A DNA stretch of 64,000 nt, taken from Cotesia glomerata (lineage: Eukaryota > Arthropoda > Insecta > Hymenoptera > Braconidae). The stretch covers positions 9,664,380 to 9,728,379 of the forward strand of contig NC_058166.1 in the NCBI RefSeq assembly GCF_020080835.1, given 5' to 3'. This document shows, one piece after another, positions 22,601 through 30,858 of the stretch. Below the pieces are notes generated by a model. The model was not told the origin of the DNA and made no database searches. It saw nothing but the letters and a program-made list of their open reading frames with translations. How positions within the stretch are numbered: the first letter of the stretch is position 1; each line of letters begins with the position of its first letter. Made by a program: the position numbers and the translations under genes.

Positions 22601-23507
22601 TAATTATTATAAAAAAAAATATCTAAAAAAATTTGCACTTATAACTTTTTGCTTTAAATTTTTACAAAAATCTAAAAAATTGTTAACTAACTGTCAAATT
22701 CAATATCGTCGATTTTTAATTTAAAAAAATACCTATTAATATATTAATTAAAAAAAAAACTTCGAAAAAATGATTCAAACGATTCAAACATATTAATGAA
22801 TAAATCGACATTTTAAGACATTTTTTTCTTTTTTATGCATAGAATATAAAAAAAAAAAATAATACTAGAAATCGCTTAACTTAAGTGGACAAATTTTATT
22901 GGCCATTTTTAGTCGATATAAAATATTTATTAACATGAAAATCTTTAAATCTAACTAAAAAATGTATTCTTACAAGGTTTTATGAATTTACCGTGAATTT
23001 GTCGTAAAATAAAATAATTTTTACAAAATATATCAAAATGATGATTTTTTCACATATAAAAGATTTGTAAAACTATGAATGCACTTTTTTAAGAATATTT
23101 TTCAATAATAATTTAATAAATTAAAAAATTGTCATACACTTTCTGATTTCAGTATACTTTTTTTCTTAAAAAAAAAAAAAAACTAGTTGACCATGAAACT
23201 AAAAAACTACCCATAATTTTATGTTAACTTCAGTAAAACATAATATTTTAATAATCATCTAATTTATAATTGCAGGTATTTAAAAGACTACGATTATTAC
23301 CAAAAATGTCTAGCCGAACTGGACAAAGAAAACAAGCCGACGTTGAAACGTAATCGCAACCAGTCGGGTTGCCTCTGTTTTGCGAGGTCGAGCAAGACCT
23401 CGCGAAAAGAAGAAACTAATGGAAGATCGGGTGTCTCAAATGGAGACTCAAATGCAGAACGCCCGTTATTCGAACCATCCACGACAGAATCTGGTGAGGT
23501 TGTATGA
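10262..23507 (+). CDS. RhoBTB: RhoBTB: atypical Rho GTPase with two BTB domains
   Basis: Eleven exons, each bounded by AG/GT and joining in frame, give 728 residues: 10262-10441, 10768-10871, 12799-12996, 13424-13874, 13979-14064, 14784-14907, 20352-20486, 21144-21297, 21770-21900, 21975-22366, 23276-23507. Residues 1-~215 are a Rho-type GTPase fold: P-loop GDTAVGKT (17-24), WDTFGDH (79-85) in place of the usual DTAGQ, and GCKNDL (135-140). BTB1 starts near 263 (HTDVTLIV) and is split by a ~70-residue insertion. BTB2 starts near 480 (FADVIFELDDG). A conserved C-terminal region ends WPPVWYLKDYDYY. The family acts as Cullin-3 substrate adaptors and chaperone-linked trafficking factors. Loss of the switch-II Gln fits a GTPase that does not hydrolyse normally. 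There is no C-terminal CAAX. The start is the first ATG after an in-frame TAA. Confidence 0.95.
10557..10604. repeat. (TAA)n microsatellite in RhoBTB intron 1
   Basis: About 14-16 near-perfect AAT/TAA units in a row. Likely length-polymorphic. Confidence 0.9.
10768..10871 (+). CDS. RhoBTB: RhoBTB coding exon 2
   Basis: Residues 61-94 plus two bases of Arg95 (VLERSWEVVDN ... RRFAYG). Contains WDTFGDH. Acceptor 'gttccag'. The donor is AG|GTCATT, a poor match beyond the GT, but the frame into exon 3 is exact. Confidence 0.92.
10961..11782. mobile_element. TIR element filled with CCGTA/TACGG repeats
   Basis: The outer ends are inverted repeats: 'atccctggcggatctgaaa' on the left and the complement of 'tttggatccgtcagggat' on the right. 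The interior consists of dozens of divergent TACGGTA / TACCGTA words spaced 8-12 bp. It is non-coding and lies in RhoBTB intron 2. A second MITE (11323-11567) sits inside it. Confidence 0.65.
11323..11567. mobile_element. Nested 245-bp palindromic MITE (TA target)
   Basis: The arms 'cactgataaaaaaattaac' and its reverse complement are perfect at the ends and pair for about 95 nt each. TA lies on both sides, consistent with a Tc1/mariner-type TA duplication. The interior repeats 'cttgactcaagaa' words. It splits the CCGTA element and is therefore the younger insertion. Confidence 0.75.
11783..12798. other. RhoBTB: Remainder of RhoBTB intron 2, low-complexity
   Basis: Dominated by words of the type tgatcatatg, catatatga and gttcatatat in loose succession. 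No ORF or structured RNA. Probably an old degenerate repeat. Confidence 0.5.
12799..12996 (+). CDS. RhoBTB: RhoBTB coding exon 3
   Basis: It completes Arg95 and encodes residues 96-160 plus two bases of Arg161 (SDVVLLCFSITNPVSLRN ... DRSPFV). It includes the G4 motif GCKNDL. Acceptor 'aactag', donor AG|GTAAAA. No ORF call covers it because it is short and lacks an ATG-led frame. Confidence 0.95.
13025..13060. repeat. Perfect 36-bp palindrome
   Basis: Arms gtttatcattaataacta and its exact complement, directly abutting the U6-derived segment at 13062. Confidence 0.85.
13062..13121 (+). pseudogene. U6 snRNA 3'-half pseudogene
   Basis: The sequence from 'attagcatggcccctgcgca' to 'cgtgaagcgttccacat' followed by seven T matches the highly conserved 3' half of U6 snRNA, with one visible change (ACACAC for ACACGC). 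The 5' half of U6, including ACAGAGA and the start, is absent, so it cannot be a functional gene. It lies in RhoBTB intron 3. An extra 18-nt copy of the terminal piece (cgtgaagcgttccacatt) is at 13177-13194. Confidence 0.88.
13424..13874 (+). CDS. RhoBTB: RhoBTB coding exon 4
   Basis: Completes Arg161 and encodes 162-311: the end of the GTPase domain (SDLVMPDQARAVARELGV), the linker with proline-rich FCPPKPIPPE, and the first half of BTB1 (HTDVTLIVGSCTFSAHRC). Acceptor 'aattacag', donor ATG|GTATGC. Confidence 0.95.
13979..14064 (+). CDS. RhoBTB: RhoBTB coding exon 5
   Basis: Residues 312-339 plus two bases of Lys340 (VSTFGEATVGDFNDDTEC). Part of the acidic insertion within BTB1. Donor AA|GTAAGT is a strong match. 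Confidence 0.85.
14065..14783. other. RhoBTB: RhoBTB intron 5, AT-rich
   Basis: Contains an A-run at about 14144-14163 and otherwise anonymous AT-rich sequence. Nothing else recognised. Confidence 0.6.
14784..14907 (+). CDS. RhoBTB: RhoBTB coding exon 6
   Basis: Completes Lys340 and encodes 341-381 (VWEQLKRRSSFQVLPTMD ... NIRINL). Basic segment of the BTB1 insertion. Acceptor 'atttacag', donor CTT|GTAAGA. Confidence 0.85.
15324..15662. repeat. Left LTR
   Basis: 339 bp, TGTAAG...CTTACA. Contains a GC-richer middle (ggtcctcatgaagggtgg). Open frames in it (15491-15676) recur in the other LTR only because the sequence is duplicated. Confidence 0.85.
17785..17970 (+). mobile_element. Short non-autonomous Helitron
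   Basis: Starts TCTATACTAATATTATAAAG, contains 'ctccggaactactgaaccga', and ends with the hairpin-forming 'ccctgcgaagccgggg' followed by CTAG. The flanks are A on the left and T on the right. This matches the TC...CTRR, A/T-insertion architecture of Helitrons and wording common in insect copies. At 186 bp it encodes nothing. Confidence 0.7.
19998..20336. repeat. Right LTR
   Basis: 339 bp, nearly identical to 15324-15662. Its last base lies only 15 nt upstream of RhoBTB exon 7. Confidence 0.85.
20352..20486 (+). CDS. RhoBTB: RhoBTB coding exon 7
   Basis: Residues 382-426, phase 0 at both ends (TENSNGVQQSTTVVTLSKL ... KRYHDLQ), the second half of BTB1 (QCLQFIYTGSLD). Acceptor 'tttattcgcag' is squeezed between the right LTR and the exon. 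Donor CAA|GTAAGA. Confidence 0.93.
20487..21143. other. RhoBTB: RhoBTB intron 7
   Basis: AT-rich, with degenerate 'ggttaatctt / ttaacccgatta' words. Nothing else recognised. Confidence 0.6.
21144..21297 (+). CDS. RhoBTB: RhoBTB coding exon 8
   Basis: Residues 427-477 plus one base of Gly478 (EIRQAAEFLELPQLLMVLG), the BTB1 C-terminal helices and the inter-BTB linker. Acceptor 'tccccag', donor CAAG|GTAATT. Confidence 0.94.
21298..21769. repeat. RhoBTB intron 8, dispersed repeat copy
   Basis: Shares ordered blocks with 9490-9890 (for example 'gtgatagtcaattttttatg' and 'ctgtgatagcaatatta'). No gene besides the flanking exons. Confidence 0.45.
21770..21900 (+). CDS. RhoBTB: RhoBTB coding exon 9
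   Basis: Completes Gly478 and encodes 479-521, the start of BTB2 (LFADVIFELDDGNMPAHRAI ... SGDYRESSAKV). Acceptor 'gttttag', donor GTT|GTAAGT. Confidence 0.95.
21975..22366 (+). CDS. RhoBTB: RhoBTB coding exon 10
   Basis: Residues 522-651 plus two bases of Trp652 (IVFPGVREYTFHKFLCYLYT ... YLNEHRWPPV). Completes BTB2 and runs into the conserved C-terminal region. Acceptor 'attttag', donor TG|GTAATT. Confidence 0.95.
22367..23275. other. RhoBTB: RhoBTB last intron, AT-rich
   Basis: Homopolymer-rich A/T sequence. No ORF, RNA or clear transposon end seen. Confidence 0.6.
23276..23507 (+). CDS. RhoBTB: RhoBTB coding exon 11 (C terminus, TGA)
   Basis: Completes Trp652 and encodes 653-728 (YLKDYDYYQKCLAELDKENK ...), with a Cys-rich CLCF and a Ser/Thr-rich tail ending ESGEVV, then TGA at 23505-23507. 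The same frame stays open and coding-like after the TGA (see next entry). Confidence 0.92.
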
Positions 23508-23618
23508 CATGAGCCCCGCGGCTCAGGCCGCTCGGTCAGATTTATTCTGATACCCGTGCTCATAATATTCATCTGCACTATTTTTACTATTTTGATACTG
23601 CTACAGATTTATACTTAA
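23508..23618 (+). CDS. RhoBTB: In-frame hydrophobic extension after RhoBTB TGA (possible read-through)
   Basis: After the TGA the RhoBTB frame continues for 36 codons to TAA at 23616-23618. The extension begins HEPRGSGRSVR, a basic stretch, and continues as ~22 almost purely hydrophobic residues (FILIPVLIIFICTIF...), then QIYT. A basic flank plus one transmembrane-length helix at the very C terminus is the layout of a tail anchor. The DNA is GC-richer than the following 3' UTR. Possibilities: stop-codon read-through, an inactivating TGA in this assembly, or chance. A GT..AG removal (23494-23539, 46 nt) would shift frame and is unlikely. Confidence 0.35.
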   Translation, partial: HEPRGSGRSVRFILIPVLIIFICTIFTILILLQIYT

Positions 23619-24300
23619 CCGTGTAATTGTAATGTCGTATAATTATTAATTATAATTAAATATTAAATACCGTTAGGAGATAATAATAAGACACTACTTA
23701 CGGGATTAATTTTTTTTTAATTACTGAATACATTTGTGAACGTGATTAATCTTTACAAAAAATTTGTTTATTCCCGAGAAAAAACTAACTTTTAAAAATA
23801 TTTAAGGTAAAAGCCCCAATAGATGATCACGTACCAGTATATTACCACTCCATGTATTTGTATATCTGTATTCATAAGTATAGGTATACAAATACATGGA
23901 GTGATCATATACTGGTACATGATCATCTATTGGGGCTTTTACCTTAAAGTATAATTTATTTTCTTTGCGTTAAAAATATGATTATATAAAAATATATTTT
24001 AATTAAGCTAAGTGTTTAGTAATGCACAATAAACAGTAATTGTTTTTTTTTTTTTTTTTTTTAATTTACAAACCACTAAATAAAATGAACTGTATAAAAT
24101 CGTAAGAGTCCAAATAAAAAAAAAAACACTATTATTATTATAATGATGATAATAATAATAATGCATTTCCACTAATGATCTAGTCAAATGCTCCGAATTA
24201 AATGCAGATTTTAAAAATGATGTCCAACTATTATTTTTACCGCAATTTATAAAATACAATAGAAAAATAAATAAATAATAATAATACTAATAAATAGCGT
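23619..24300 (+). other. RhoBTB: Probable RhoBTB 3' UTR
   Basis: AT-rich sequence after the stop, containing the palindromic MITE at 23801-23948 and an A/T-rich cluster with AATAAA words at about 24265-24275 that could serve polyadenylation. The transcript end is not determinable from the sequence. Confidence 0.3.
23801..23948. mobile_element. 148-bp palindromic MITE, copy 2
   Basis: Same family as 6811-6960: the arm 'tttaaggtaaaagccccaat' from 23801 is mirrored at the end (23948). The arms are largely complementary through the centre. It sits shortly downstream of RhoBTB and may be transcribed within its 3' UTR. Confidence 0.8.
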
Positions 24301-25013
24301 AAATAAAAAAGGTTTGAACATATGAATATTTGTTAGGAATTGTTGGCGTCTTCTTCCTGATTAAAGTGATCGACTAGGCTGGAACTATCGAGATAGTATT
24401 ATTCTCGATAATTAGATGAGACTGGGTAGTCAATATTTAATGATAAATGATAAAATATAGTTGAATTAATTAAAATTAGCTTGTAATTTGATACATTAAT
24501 AATTCTAAGTACATATTTTTTCATTATATTTTTAAATATATTTCCATAATTGATTGATAGTTTTTATTGCTTCCAAATTTTTATCAATTATTTATTGCAG
24601 CAAATTTTAGTCTAACAAGCATATCAGTCTCTAAAATTTAGTTTATTTTAAATTTTAATTATTGATAAATTAACAATAACAATAAATCAGATGAATTATT
24701 TTGAAAATAGAAAACAAAGTAATCAATTGAGTTGCTGGCAACGTCAATTTAAAAGTCAACCTAACTGTGGAGCGATCGTTTTTTTACGAAATAAAAATAA
24801 TAATAATTATAACAATTGATACAATAATAATAGTAATACCAATTATTGAAAAAAATTTGTTTGTTGAAATAAAGTTTTTTTTAATTATTAAATATCTTTA
24901 CACAGTCATATCATTGCCTGTAGTTTATAATACAAAAATAAAATAAAATATTGAAAATATATTTTCTGAAGACGATGTATGTAAAGCTAAAATTTTTAAC
25001 CAACCGTTAGACA
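24301..25013. other. AT-rich stretch, nothing recognised
   Basis: No gene, RNA or repeat boundary seen. Confidence 0.5.
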
Positions 25014-25743
25014 CACTGATAGAAGGATTTATTAACTATAAATAATTTAATTTATTTGAAGACAAATATTTAATTTATTAAATTTTAATAAATATTTTTT
25101 AACATTCAATAAATCTTTATTTGGGAGAAAAGTGCGTTTATTAATAGTTAATAAGTATTTATAAATAGTTAACAAATATTTATTAACAGTTAATAAATAT
25201 TTTTTTAAGTGAATTTGTTTTGCTTGCAATGTCATATGATATAAAGATTGCTTATAAATAAAAATCATTTTTATAAATTATTTGCATTAATTATATTACA
25301 TTATAATAACGTTTATTGTAAAATACCAAATTCTATTACAGCTCATAATTATCTTTTATATTTTTAAATATTACAAAGGTTAATTTATTTAGTGAATTGA
25401 ATTATTATCATATATTCCAGCTATAGGGTTATAAAAAGTGTCAAAAGAAAATTGCTATTTTTGCTTTTTATTTTAAATAAATTTTTGTTAACAGTTAACA
25501 AATATTCATTAAACATTAATAAATATTTATTAACAGTTAATAAATTGTACTCAATAAATTACTTATTAACTGTTAATAAATATTTGTTAACTGTTAAAAA
25601 ATATTTATTAACATTTAATAAATTGTATTTAATAAATAATTTATTAACTATTAATAAATATTTATTAAATCCTATGATGTTAAAAAATCATTTATTAACA
25701 GTTAATAAAGCTTATTAAATATAAGCAAATCCTTCTATCAGTG
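25014..25743. mobile_element. MITE with 17-bp TIR and TTAACAGTTAATAAA-type interior
   Basis: The ends CACTGATAGAAGGATTT (25014-25030) and its exact complement (25727-25743) are perfect inverted repeats. The interior repeats 'ttattaacagttaataaat' words in both orientations, giving spurious Asn/Lys/Leu-rich frames. Non-coding. Confidence 0.75.
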
Positions 25744-26337
25744 CATTAATTAAATACAAAGCAATAAATTAGAACTTATGCATCTAAAAATTAATAATTA
25801 ATAATTAATAAATCAAACAAAATTCGCTGTGTAATATTTTGCACCTTTAAATATATATAAGTATATATTATTAAAATATTATTATTTATTGTCCTACCGT
25901 ATAAATCTTATATAATAATTGATAAATAATAAAATAAAAATTGTAAACAATAATTATTATAATTTTAAAAATAATTGACAATCTATAGCTTTACCATGAC
26001 ATTTTTTATACGTAACTTAAAATTGCACCCGATGTCACTTAATGACATTATTCATTAATCGTAATAACAATTTTAAAAATTTTAAGACAAGTGATGATTA
26101 CTTATGACTTATTAAAAAATTATAACCAAGTGTGTAAAATTGTTTTTAAAATCATTAAAATCCAGCTTTTTTTTATGCAGGCAGTTATGATCTCAATTAT
26201 TATTATATATTTAATTAAATTTTTTTTAACAGAGCGTTATCAAAACTGTAAACTTCCAACTTTTATTGAGTAATAAAAATAATTAAAACATTATTATTAT
26301 TGTTATTATTTTTACAGATGGGTGAAGATATCGTGTA
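25744..26337. other. AT-rich stretch, nothing recognised
   Basis: No feature seen besides A/T homopolymer and dinucleotide runs. Confidence 0.5.
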
Positions 26338-26740
26338 AAAAAAATTAGTAAAACGGTTGACCCTAAAGGTCATCCCTGCAACTTCCCGCTAATTTCATAC
26401 TTAACCGCTCAAAATTGCACTTATTAATTTTTGGAGCTCTTCGAGCTTAAAAATATAGATTTCGTGTCATTTTGAGCTCTCCGAGCTCAAAAGTCTGGTA
26501 GAAGTTTAATAAAACACTATTTCTTAAATTTTCAGACCGCAATAACTCTTGAATGAATGAACCGATTTTCACGCGGTTGGTGGCACTCGACGCAATTTGT
26601 TAAGCATCATAAAGAATTTTTAAGTTTAATATTCTTGATTTGAGTAGAAAAATTCTTGATTTAAGGAAATTTTTCTTGATTTAAGGAAATTTTTCTTGAT
26701 TTAAGAAAATTTTACTTGATTCTATGGCACGCCGTTTTAC
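26338..26740 (+). repeat. HR repeat, 5'-end copy, plus short tandem repeat
   Basis: 'aaaacggttgaccctaaagg' and 'aacttcccgctaatttcata' mark the HR 5' end. The copy breaks off near 26620. Positions 26636-26715 are a ~25-bp tandem repeat of 'ttcttgatttaaggaaattt' type. Confidence 0.6.
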
Positions 26741-27568
26741 TTTTTAAACTCATAATAAAATAGTTGTCATAATAATTAATCGAAAAGACCAATTCCATAA
26801 TAATTATAACAATTCCATGACAAATCGTACCGATATATTATAACATCGTATTTTTTTACTTTATTAAATATTGTGCGTAAGTAAAATATTTACAAACTAT
26901 GTATACATATTGAAAATTGTGTGCATTTTTATTCTTTAACATATAATTAGTTATTTCATAAGAAAAGAAATAATTATTTTGATTTATGTGTAATATATAC
27001 GTTAAGTATTTATTTAGAATGTACAATTTCCAATAGGCGAATATTATTGATGCTGCATCGAATTTTATTTTTTTTGTAGGAAGTGAAATAATATGACGAT
27101 TTTATAATTTCAAGTATCGTCCAATAATAGCTAAATATTTCAACGATATAAAAAATTAATGGCTTTAAAATTATGTACATAATGCTAATTTCTTTAATTT
27201 TTAACTGATTCTAAAGAATTATAACTTATTGTTGAAAAAGTTTTTAATGTTATTTTTGAAGACATCCAAAGTGCTAAAAGATCTATATAATTGACCATTA
27301 AATTTCTGTATCTAGTAATTTTTTTTCGCATTATTAAATAAGTAACGAAAAATAAAAAATAAATTACCAGGGAAAACTTTATTTCATAATAAAATATGAA
27401 TAAATTTTTATAAATCATGAGCTTGATTTCATATTTATTCATGATGTTCTATCATCATAAAAATTCAGCAAGTACACTATAACAAAATATTTAAGGAATT
27501 ATTTTGACCGTTTGAATTAATAAATAATTCGAAAAATTATTTTTACCGACCGTTACGAATGATTTCAT
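26741..27568. other. AT-rich stretch, nothing recognised
   Basis: No gene or repeat boundary seen. The 82-codon minus frame at 27194-27442 is A/T-driven and unconvincing. Confidence 0.5.
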
Positions 27569-27643
27569 GAATTAAAATTATCAATATTGATAATTTTAAT
27601 TCGATGTCTGAATTAAAATTATCAATATTGATAATTTTAATTC
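27569..27643. repeat. Two tandem perfect 34-bp palindromes
   Basis: 'gaattaaaattatcaat' followed by its exact complement occurs at 27569-27602 and again at 27610-27643, with a partial third arm after it. Confidence 0.8.
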
Positions 27644-27719
27644 AGACTTCGAATTAAAATTATCACTAAATATTTTCAATGCAGCCAATACAAAATGGCG
27701 GGATTTCATTGGTCTCATT

Positions 27720-28250
27720 GAAAAGTGGAAAATTGGCCTTGGGTATTGAGTACCATCCGATCAATTTACCGATCAATTCCAAAAACTAATCAGCTCTCAA
27801 CCTTGAAAAACCACGTCAATCGCCGCCAATCTGGTCAAAATCGGTTGATTCGTTGGAGAAATATCGTGAGCGAAAGAAAACCGAAAAAAGTGTTTTTTCG
27901 GAGTTACTCCAAAATTTCTAGTTTGACAAATTGAAACTTGAAAATTCTTTATGAGGCTTAAAAAACTGCGTAGAATGCCGCCAACTGCGTAAAAATCGGT
28001 TCATTCGTTCAAAAGTTATTGCGGTTTGAAAATTCAAAAAATAGTGTTCTATGAAACTTCTATCAGACTTTTGAGCTCAAAGTGCGCAAAAGCACAGAAA
28101 AGATATCTTTTTGAGCTCGGAGAGCTCAAAATAACACACAGATTGTATTTTTGAGCTCAAGAGCTCAAAAAAAACGGCCATGTATTAACGGAATTAGCGG
28201 GAAATTGCAGAGATGGCCTTTAGGGTCAACCGTTTTCCTAATTTTTTTTT
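27720..28250 (-). repeat. HR repeat, minus-strand copy
   Basis: Contains 'tcaaaatcggttgattcgtt' and 'aaccacgtcaatcgccgcc' blocks and ends with 'ggaattagcgggaaattgca ... ggtcaaccgttttc' at 28190-28236, the complement of the HR 5' end. Confidence 0.65.
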
Positions 28251-28640
28251 TTTTTCAAATTTTTTGGTTTTGATCTTATTTTTTTCATTTTTTTTTTTTG
28301 TTTAATTGAGGTCTTTTTTTGCCTCATGTTGATTTTTTTTTGTGAGTTCTCGGCGATACTCAAGACTCGTAAGAATCGTCGTTTTCCCTCGACGACGTTT
28401 TCTGAGAGGAGAATTTCTAGATTTTGATGGTAATAGCTTTAGTAAAAAAAAATTTTTCTTATATGATTTTTCGGGAAGGGGGCCGTCGTGCCTCGGAAAA
28501 AAAAATTTTTTTTTTCGATTTTTTACAAAATTTTGACTGATTCGTTCAAAATAGATGGAAAATAAATTAATTTGATGGTTAAAAGCCACAAAAAGGAAAA
28601 ATCGGATTAAGGGGGCCGTCGTGCCCCAGACTCCCCTAAA
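28251..28640. other. Homopolymer-rich spacer between HR copies
   Basis: Long T-runs and a repeated 'aagggggccgtcgtgcc' (about 28476 and 28610). A 135-codon minus frame here is low-complexity Lys/Phe and is not believed. Family unknown. Confidence 0.4.
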
Positions 28641-28825
28641 CCTCTCATAACCTTTGAACGGCTTGACCGATTTTATCGCGGTTGGCGCCATTCGAAAGGG
28701 CTTGACCAAACTTGGATTTTGAATACAATTTGAACCGTTTTAAACCCGTAAACTTTGAGAAATCTTGAAAAAACTACAAAAAAAATTTTTTTCAAATGTG
28801 GTTTTTTTGCAATAACTTTTAAACG

Positions 28826-29940
28826 CCCGAGAAAAAATTTTTCTATATAATCATATATAATTGTATATAATCATATATGATTATATATGGAATCACATAT
28901 ATAATTATATAAAATTATATATAATCATATATAATTATACTTGATTATATATGGAACTGTATATGAGGTCATATATAATTAATAATAATAATATATAACA
29001 TATATTAAATAACATATATAATTAATATATAATTATTAATTATATATGACTATATAAGGAGCAATATACAGCCATGCAAGATTATACATAGTCCCATATC
29101 TAATTATATATAAGTATATATAATTATATATAATTAACATATATATAAAAAATTTTTCTCGGATATAATCATACTTGGCTGTTATAACCCCATGTATAAT
29201 CCATATATAAGTCTATATATGATCAGATCTGATTATATATGAATGAGTCTTTATATAATTAGATCTAATCAGACTTGTATAGTTAGATGTGATCAAAATT
29301 TTTTTATTTGAAACAAATTTTTTTTTGATAATCACAAATAGTGCAAAATGGTGTTCATAATTACGTTTAAATAATATATTCTGAAATACAAATTTTTTAT
29401 ATTTCCTATGAAATGTTTTGGTCTGCTCGACTACTATCATTAGTAAAATCATTATTTATTTTATGAATAATTTATTAAAATAAATTAATTATGAACTATG
29501 ACTATCCAAATATATTATAAAATCAATTTTTATATTATATTTAAGATAAACTCATATGATGCATTAAGTAGATCATAGAATCATTATTGTCTAAGATAGC
29601 AGCAAAGCAGACAGAAACTTCAAGACGCACGGAGATCACCAAAGTTAAGCCGCATTGAGTAGGGTTAGTAGTTGGATGGGTGACCGCTGGTGTTATAGCA
29701 GTAAAATTATATACTGACATTTTTTTTGCATTTTAATTATTTTTAGAGAATTGCGTAGGACCATATTAAATACTCTATCCATAAAATTAACCCAATAATT
29801 AATTAGATGTGATAAATATCTATTTAAACATTGTTATATATAATTATATATGATTATATTGGGCCATTTTTCATATATAATCATATATAACCAATTTATA
29901 TATAAATATATATAATTATATATAAATATTTTTTCTCGGG
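28826..29940. mobile_element. TIR element of TATATAATCATATA repeats carrying a 5S segment
   Basis: The ends 'cccgagaaaaaattttt' and the complement of 'aaatattttttctcggg' form 17-bp inverted repeats with one mismatch, inserted in an HR copy. The interior is mostly 'atataatcatatata' variants in both orientations. It contains a 5S rRNA-like segment at 29632-29690. Non-coding. Confidence 0.6.
29632..29690 (+). pseudogene. 5S rRNA-derived segment
   Basis: 'gatcaccaaagttaagc' and 'ggttagtagttggatgggtg' followed by 'accgc' match the internal control region of insect 5S rRNA (A-box AGTTAAGC, C-box GGATGGGTGACC) with a few changes. The 5' part (from 29592) and the 3' part are not recognisable, so it is a fragment or a 5S-headed SINE, not a working gene. 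Confidence 0.75.
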
Positions 29941-30431
29941 CGGCTTTACCGATTGATTCCAAAAACTATTCAACTTTCAACATAAAAATCCACGTCGATC
30001 GCTGCCACCCTGGTCAAAATTGGTTCATTCGTTCGTGAGTTATCGTTGTCGAAATAAAACTGAAGAAGAGTTTTTTCGGAATTATTTCGAAATTCCTCAT
30101 TCGATTAAATAAAACTTAAAAATTCTTCATGAGCCTTAAGAAACTACGTCGAGTGCTCTCAACCGCGTGAAAATCGGTTGATCCATTTAAAAGTTATTGC
30201 AGTTTGAAAATTAAAACATAACAATAGTGTTTTATTTTTAAACTTCTATCAGATTTATGAGCTTGGAGAGATAAAAATGAGACGAAAACTATATTTTTGA
30301 GTTCAAAAATGCAATTAGTGCAATTTTGAACGCTCAATTATGAAATTAGCAAGAAGTTGCAGGGATGGACTTTAGGGTCAACCGCTTTTTTGATTTGTTT
30401 CTTTGTTTTTGAAAAAATCTATTCTTTTTAA

Positions 30432-30597
30432 TTTCTCGCTAAGAAAATCAATGATTTTCGAAAAATCAGGAAGTTATTGGTTTTACTTCATTTTGCAAAA
30501 ATCGAGGTTACAATAGATCCCGACGTTTTCAAGTCCTAAGAAGCTTTCCTGACTATTTTTACGATGATGTCCGTACGTCTGTATGTATGTATGTATG
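30432..30597 (-). repeat. HR 3' end and (GTAT)n target of element W1
   Basis: The self-complementary HR terminus 'ctcgctaagaaaat ... caggaagtt' and 'cgacgttttcaagtccta' lead into (GTAT)n at about 30580-30597, where W1 is inserted. The tract resumes at 35693. Confidence 0.6.
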
Positions 30598-30858
30598 TTT
30601 TTTTTTTTTTTTTTTTTTTTTGTAGGGGGGGGAATCCTTTTTACGGATTCTAGGCATAGCTGTTTGGCCTGAATATGTGGCGACTCGACGCAGCGTCATA
30701 CTAACTCGACACTAACGCCCCTACCCACTAAACCCTAAACCCCTTTTCCTTCTTTCCTCTAATCCCTCATGGAAACCGCCGTCAGGCATTACTTCGTGAG
30801 GGGAGGATCTAGCTACTGCTCTTTCTTCTTGTAGCTAAGGTGTTATTTTACCTTTCTT

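Larger units (their letters stand above)
28640..30410 (-). repeat. HR repeat, minus-strand copy split by a TIR element
   Basis: HR sequence runs 28640-28825, is interrupted, and resumes at 29941 ('ggctttaccgattgattcca') to the HR 5' end at about 30390 ('gggtcaaccgctttttt'). Confidence 0.6.

Noticed and set aside
23297..23578. Minus-strand 93-codon frame opposite the last RhoBTB exon
   Set aside because: It is the shadow of a well-supported coding exon and its open extension on the plus strand.
25047..25718. Asn/Lys/Leu-rich repeat protein frames
   Set aside because: Caused by TTAACAGTTAATAAA-type repeats of a MITE in both strands.
28302..28709. 135-codon minus-strand frame
   Set aside because: Lies in homopolymer-rich repeat sequence. 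Lys/Phe runs follow from A/T tracts.
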